Positions 48,056 to 50,682 of a stretch of DNA of 50,682 nt are shown here, piece after piece (position 1 is the first letter of the stretch; each line of letters starts with the position of its first letter). The notes under the pieces were generated by a model. It was not told where the DNA came from and made no database searches. It saw only the letters and a list, made by a program, of their open reading frames with translations. Origin of the DNA: Streptomyces yangpuensis. GTDB taxonomy: Bacteria; Actinomycetota; Actinomycetes; Streptomycetales; Streptomycetaceae. Where the stretch lies: NCBI RefSeq assembly GCF_001005295.1, contig NZ_LBMK01000004.1:506034-556715 (forward strand). The letters are read 5' to 3'. The translations under genes and the position numbers were made by a program.

Positions 48056-49530
48056 AGCAGCGCGCACCCCTGACGCTGGCGGCCGTGGCCGCGGCACTGG
48101 CCGCCCTCACCGGCGCGGCCGCCCTCACCGCGCCCACGGGCGGATCCTCCGACGGCAAGGCGGCCACGTCCGCCCGGATGCCGGTGGAGCGGTCCCTGCT
48201 GGTGTGCCCGGGCCCCAGCTCCTCGGACATCGCCGAGACCACGTACACGTCGTTCACACCCGGCGCCCCCGCCGGCGAGGGCAAGGGATCGGCCCGGCTG
48301 CTCGGCGCGACCAAGGACGCCAAACCCGTCCTGGAACCCAAGGAGCCCGGCAAGCCCGTCGGAGCCACCGCCAACGGGGCCGACGCCCCCGCCCTCACCG
48401 GAAGCGCCGACGGGGTCCTGGCCCCCGGCTGGACGGCACAGCTGACCACCAAGGTCGCGGCCGGCCGGGCCCGGGGCGTACTCGGCGTCGGCTGCACCGC
48501 GCCCGGCACCGACTTCTGGTTCCCCGGGGTCAGCACCGCCAAGGGCCGCGAGGACTACGTCCACCTCACCAACCCCGACGACGCGGCCGCCGTCGTCGAC
48601 ATCACGCTCTTCGGCCCCGACGGCATGGCCAAGGCCGACGCGGGCACGGGCGAGAACATCCGGGTCGACGCAAAGTCCACCAAGACCGTCCTGCTCTCCT
48701 CCCTCCTCCCGGCCACCCAGCTCGCCGACGCCACCGCCCACGTGACGACCCGCGCGGGCCGTGTGGGCGCCTCCGTCCAGGTCGGCGAGGAGAACGTCGG
48801 CGCCGACTGGCTGCCGGCCTCCACCGACCCGGCCGGCTCACTGGTGCTGCCCGGCATCCCGGCCGACGCCGCCTCCGTACGGCTGGTCGCCTTCGTGCCC
48901 GGCGAGGAGGACGCCGACCTCAAGCTGCGCCTGGCCGGACCGGGCGGCGCCATCAGCCCGGCCGGCAGCGAGCAGCTGCACGTCAAGGCGGGGATGACGG
49001 CGGTCATGGACCTCAAGGACCTGACCCGCGGCGAGCCCGGCTCGCTGGTGCTGACCCCGAAGGACCCCAAGAAGGCCGCCCCGCTGGTTGCGGCGGTCCG
49101 GGTGGTCCGCGGCAGCGGGGTCAAGCAGGAGCTCGGCTTCATCCCGGCCACCCGGCCGGTCGGGACCCGGGCGACCGTCGCCGACAACCGGCCCGAGCAG
49201 AACACCACCCTGCTGTCGCTGACCGCCCCGAGCGCCGACGCCAAGGTCAAGGTGACGGCGTCGCCGGGCACCGGCGGCGGCGAGCCGGCCTCCCAGGAGG
49301 TCACTGTCAAGGCCGGCACCACGCAGACCCTCGCGCTGGCCCCGGCCGGCGGGAAGGGCTCCTACGCCCTCACCGTCGAGACCGTCTCGGGCGGCCCGGT
49401 CCACGCGGCCCGCACCCTGTCCCTCACGGAGGACGGGATCGCGATGTTCACCGTCCAGGGCCTGTCCGACGACCACTCCACGGTGTCGGTGCCCAGGGCC
49501 GCGCAGGACCTCTCCGTCCTGACCAGGTGA
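48052..49530 (+). CDS. DUF5719 family exported protein
   Basis: 492 aa, GTG start overlapping the upstream stop (GTGA). N-terminal signal anchor (LTLAAVAAALAALTGAAALT) and a long beta-rich extracellular region. CPGPSSSDIAETTYTS near residue 50 and GVGCTAPGTDFWFPG near 145 each carry a Cys; the latter matches the DUF5719 core. It recurs with the large GT2 gene in actinobacteria, so the two probably act in one envelope process. No enzymatic motif is recognised. Confidence 0.87.
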   Translation: MKQRAPLTLAAVAAALAALTGAAALTAPTGGSSDGKAATSARMPVERSLLVCPGPSSSDIAETTYTSFTPGAPAGEGKGSARLLGATKDAKPVLEPKEPGKPVGATANGADAPALTGSADGVLAPGWTAQLTTKVAAGRARGVLGVGCTAPGTDFWFPGVSTAKGREDYVHLTNPDDAAAVVDITLFGPDGMAKADAGTGENIRVDAKSTKTVLLSSLLPATQLADATAHVTTRAGRVGASVQVGEENVGADWLPASTDPAGSLVLPGIPADAASVRLVAFVPGEEDADLKLRLAGPGGAISPAGSEQLHVKAGMTAVMDLKDLTRGEPGSLVLTPKDPKKAAPLVAAVRVVRGSGVKQELGFIPATRPVGTRATVADNRPEQNTTLLSLTAPSADAKVKVTASPGTGGGEPASQEVTVKAGTTQTLALAPAGGKGSYALTVETVSGGPVHAARTLSLTEDGIAMFTVQGLSDDHSTVSVPRAAQDLSVLTR

Positions 49531-49557
49531 CGGGACGGGACCCCCGCCGCGCCCGGA

Positions 49558-50037
49558 TCAGTCCTGGCCGTAGCGGGGGTCCACCGTCTCCGGAGTGAGG
49601 CCGAGCAGCTCCGCCACCTGCTCCACCACGATCTCGTGGACCAGCATCGCCTTTTCGTCGCGCGTCTTCGTACGGATCTCCACCGGCCGCCGGAAGACCA
49701 CGATCCGGGCAGGCCGTCCCTGGCGGGGCTCCGACACCGCACCGAGCGGCACCGCCTCGTCGTTCCAGCCGCCGTCCGCACCGCCCGGCGGCCCCGGCAC
49801 GTCACCGACCAGGAACTCCACCTCCGACAGCTGCGGCCAGCGCCGCTCCAGCCGTTCCACGGAGTCCCGTACGAGATCCCCGAACAGCTCCGCCCGGCTC
49901 GCCGCCAGCGGCACCTGCGGAGGGGCCAGCGGACCGCGCATCCCGCGCCCGTGCCGGTCCCGCCGACGCGTTCTGGGTTCGACGGGGACCCCCGCGGGGG
50001 GCTCGGCGGGGCAAGGGGGCAGAGGGCTGTCCGTCAC
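49558..50037 (-). CDS. Metallopeptidase-like family protein with altered zinc motif
   Basis: 159 aa from GTG; MRGPL at 49941 is an alternative start. Basic N-terminus RRRDRHGRGMRGP, then SRAELFGDLVRDSVERLERRW, VEFLVGDVP and PARIVVFRRPVEIRTKTRDE. The end, MLVHEIVVEQVAELLGLTPE, aligns with the HExxH region of the DUF1025-type zincin family, but the second His is absent (HEIVVEQ). Either a different metal geometry or no peptidase activity. Convergent with the DUF5719 gene, divergent from DUF3499. Confidence 0.8.
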   Translation of the reverse strand: MTDSPLPPCPAEPPAGVPVEPRTRRRDRHGRGMRGPLAPPQVPLAASRAELFGDLVRDSVERLERRWPQLSEVEFLVGDVPGPPGGADGGWNDEAVPLGAVSEPRQGRPARIVVFRRPVEIRTKTRDEKAMLVHEIVVEQVAELLGLTPETVDPRYGQD

Positions 50038-50127
50038 CCCCGCAGGGTAGCTCCGAGCACGACACGGGGGAGCGAGCAGCGGTGGAGTCGTCGCGGCCCG
50101 GTCAAGAGTGCGGTACCGTCCAACGTC

Positions 50128-50502
50128 GTGAGCCTTGTACGTCGCTGTTCGCGCACCGCGTGCGGCCGCCCTGCCGTCGCGACACTGACGTACGTCTACG
50201 CCGATTCGACCGCAGTTCTCGGCCCGCTCGCCACATACGCCGAACCCCACTGCTACGACCTGTGCGCCGAGCACTCGGAACGCCTGACCGCCCCGCGGGG
50301 CTGGGAGGTCGTCCGGCTGTCGGACGGGTCCGGTCCGTCGCGCCCCAGCGGCGACGACCTCGAAGCCCTGGCCAACGCCGTTCGCGAAGCGGCCCGCCCG
50401 CCGGGCCGGGCGCCCGGGTCCGGCGGAGCCGGCAAGGGCGGCCAGTCCACCGGCGAGACGCGCCGCGGACACCTGCGCGTCCTCCGATCGCCGGATTCCT
50501 GA
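50128..50502 (+). CDS. DUF3499 family protein
   Basis: A 124-aa actinobacterial conserved protein. RRCSRTACGRPAVATLTYVYAD and HCYDLCAEHSERLTAPRGWEVV hold two Cys/His pairs that could bind zinc; the C-terminus is Gly/Pro/Arg-rich and probably disordered. GTG start; TACCGT at 50114-50119 places transcription start within about 2 nt of it, so translation may be leaderless. No function known. Confidence 0.88.
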   Translation: MSLVRRCSRTACGRPAVATLTYVYADSTAVLGPLATYAEPHCYDLCAEHSERLTAPRGWEVVRLSDGSGPSRPSGDDLEALANAVREAARPPGRAPGSGGAGKGGQSTGETRRGHLRVLRSPDS

Positions 50503-50578
50503 CCTCGGGTCATCTGCGGTGCCGCTGCCGGTTCAGGGTAGGTTTGCCGAACCGCACAGAACCTCAGGAGGGCAGGCA

Positions 50579-50682
50579 GTGGCCGCAGATCTTTCGAACA
50601 TCGTCAAGGCGTATGACGTGCGTGGCGTTGTGCCGGACGAGTGGGACGAGTCGCTGGCGGAGCTGTTCGGTGCTGCTTTCGT
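50579..50682 (+). CDS. Phosphomannomutase/phosphoglucomutase (ManB type), 3' end off window
   Basis: Begins GTG with AGGAGG 8 nt upstream. Encodes AADLSNIVKAYDVRGVVPDE, the conserved start of alpha-D-phosphohexomutases that interconvert hexose 6- and 1-phosphates; the sequence runs off the right edge after ~34 codons. With the nucleotidyltransferase at 25659 it would supply GDP-mannose for envelope glycans. Only the N-terminus is visible, so substrate preference is inferred from family. Confidence 0.85.
   Translation, partial: MAADLSNIVKAYDVRGVVPDEWDESLAELFGAAF

Noticed and set aside
44300..48097. Long minus-strand and +1-frame open frames over the large glycosyltransferase
   Set aside because: Shadows: compositionally biased Gly/Glu or Arg/Pro translations without domains; the real frame has GT2 and membrane motifs.

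Overview
This is a chromosomal segment of a high-GC actinomycete, almost certainly a Streptomyces. The evidence is the strong G/C third-position bias, GTG/TTG starts and 4-nt stop/start overlaps, and marker genes: a sporulation-type whiB beside a cysteine dioxygenase, fbiA/fbiB for coenzyme F420, a hut locus, five LytR-CpsA-Psr (LCP) proteins, and the actinobacterial families DUF3499, DUF5719 and TIGR03089. Most of the window is core genome; one short integrated element is present.

Layout. 1-3.9 kb: histidine-utilisation genes (M20-type amidohydrolase, hutF, hutI). 4.0-8.3 kb: a four-gene set of exported, membrane-anchored or sortase-type surface proteins. 8.35-9.9 kb: a peptide transporter of the POT family on the minus strand. 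10.2-12.2 kb: a two-component system, followed by a convergent GtrA-like membrane protein. 13.0-17.1 kb: purK-purE, a membrane-dipeptidase-family (M19) enzyme, and a paralogue of it that has lost every catalytic residue. 17.2-18.5 kb: UDP-glucose dehydrogenase. 18.75-19.9 kb: an acyl-CoA dehydrogenase.

19.84-25.48 kb: a compact 5.6-kb integrated element bounded by a 65-bp perfect direct repeat. It is inserted in the last codons of the acyl-CoA dehydrogenase gene, and the repeat restores that reading frame. It carries a tyrosine integrase, a probably leaderless regulator, a DUF5753-type HTH protein with DUF6879 and an 85-aa partner, and several very small genes. I see no replication, transfer or phage structural genes. 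A tandem CTTGCAC operator lies upstream of two of its transcription units.

25.6-50.7 kb: a cell-envelope and development region. It has sugar nucleotidyltransferase and phosphomannomutase genes at its two ends (GDP-mannose supply). Between them are five LCP ligases, two glycosyltransferases, a PGRP-type amidase, an AlkA-like DNA glycosylase, fbiB/fbiA, cysteine dioxygenase, whiB and several conserved actinobacterial proteins.

Most striking observation: upstream of the cysteine dioxygenase gene, on its strand, is a 28-codon frame ending in six consecutive Cys codons, overlapping (TGATG) a second short frame that ends 21 nt before the dioxygenase start. It lies just downstream of a TTGACA box with no Shine-Dalgarno sequence. 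This looks like a leaderless poly-cysteine leader peptide controlling cysteine catabolism.
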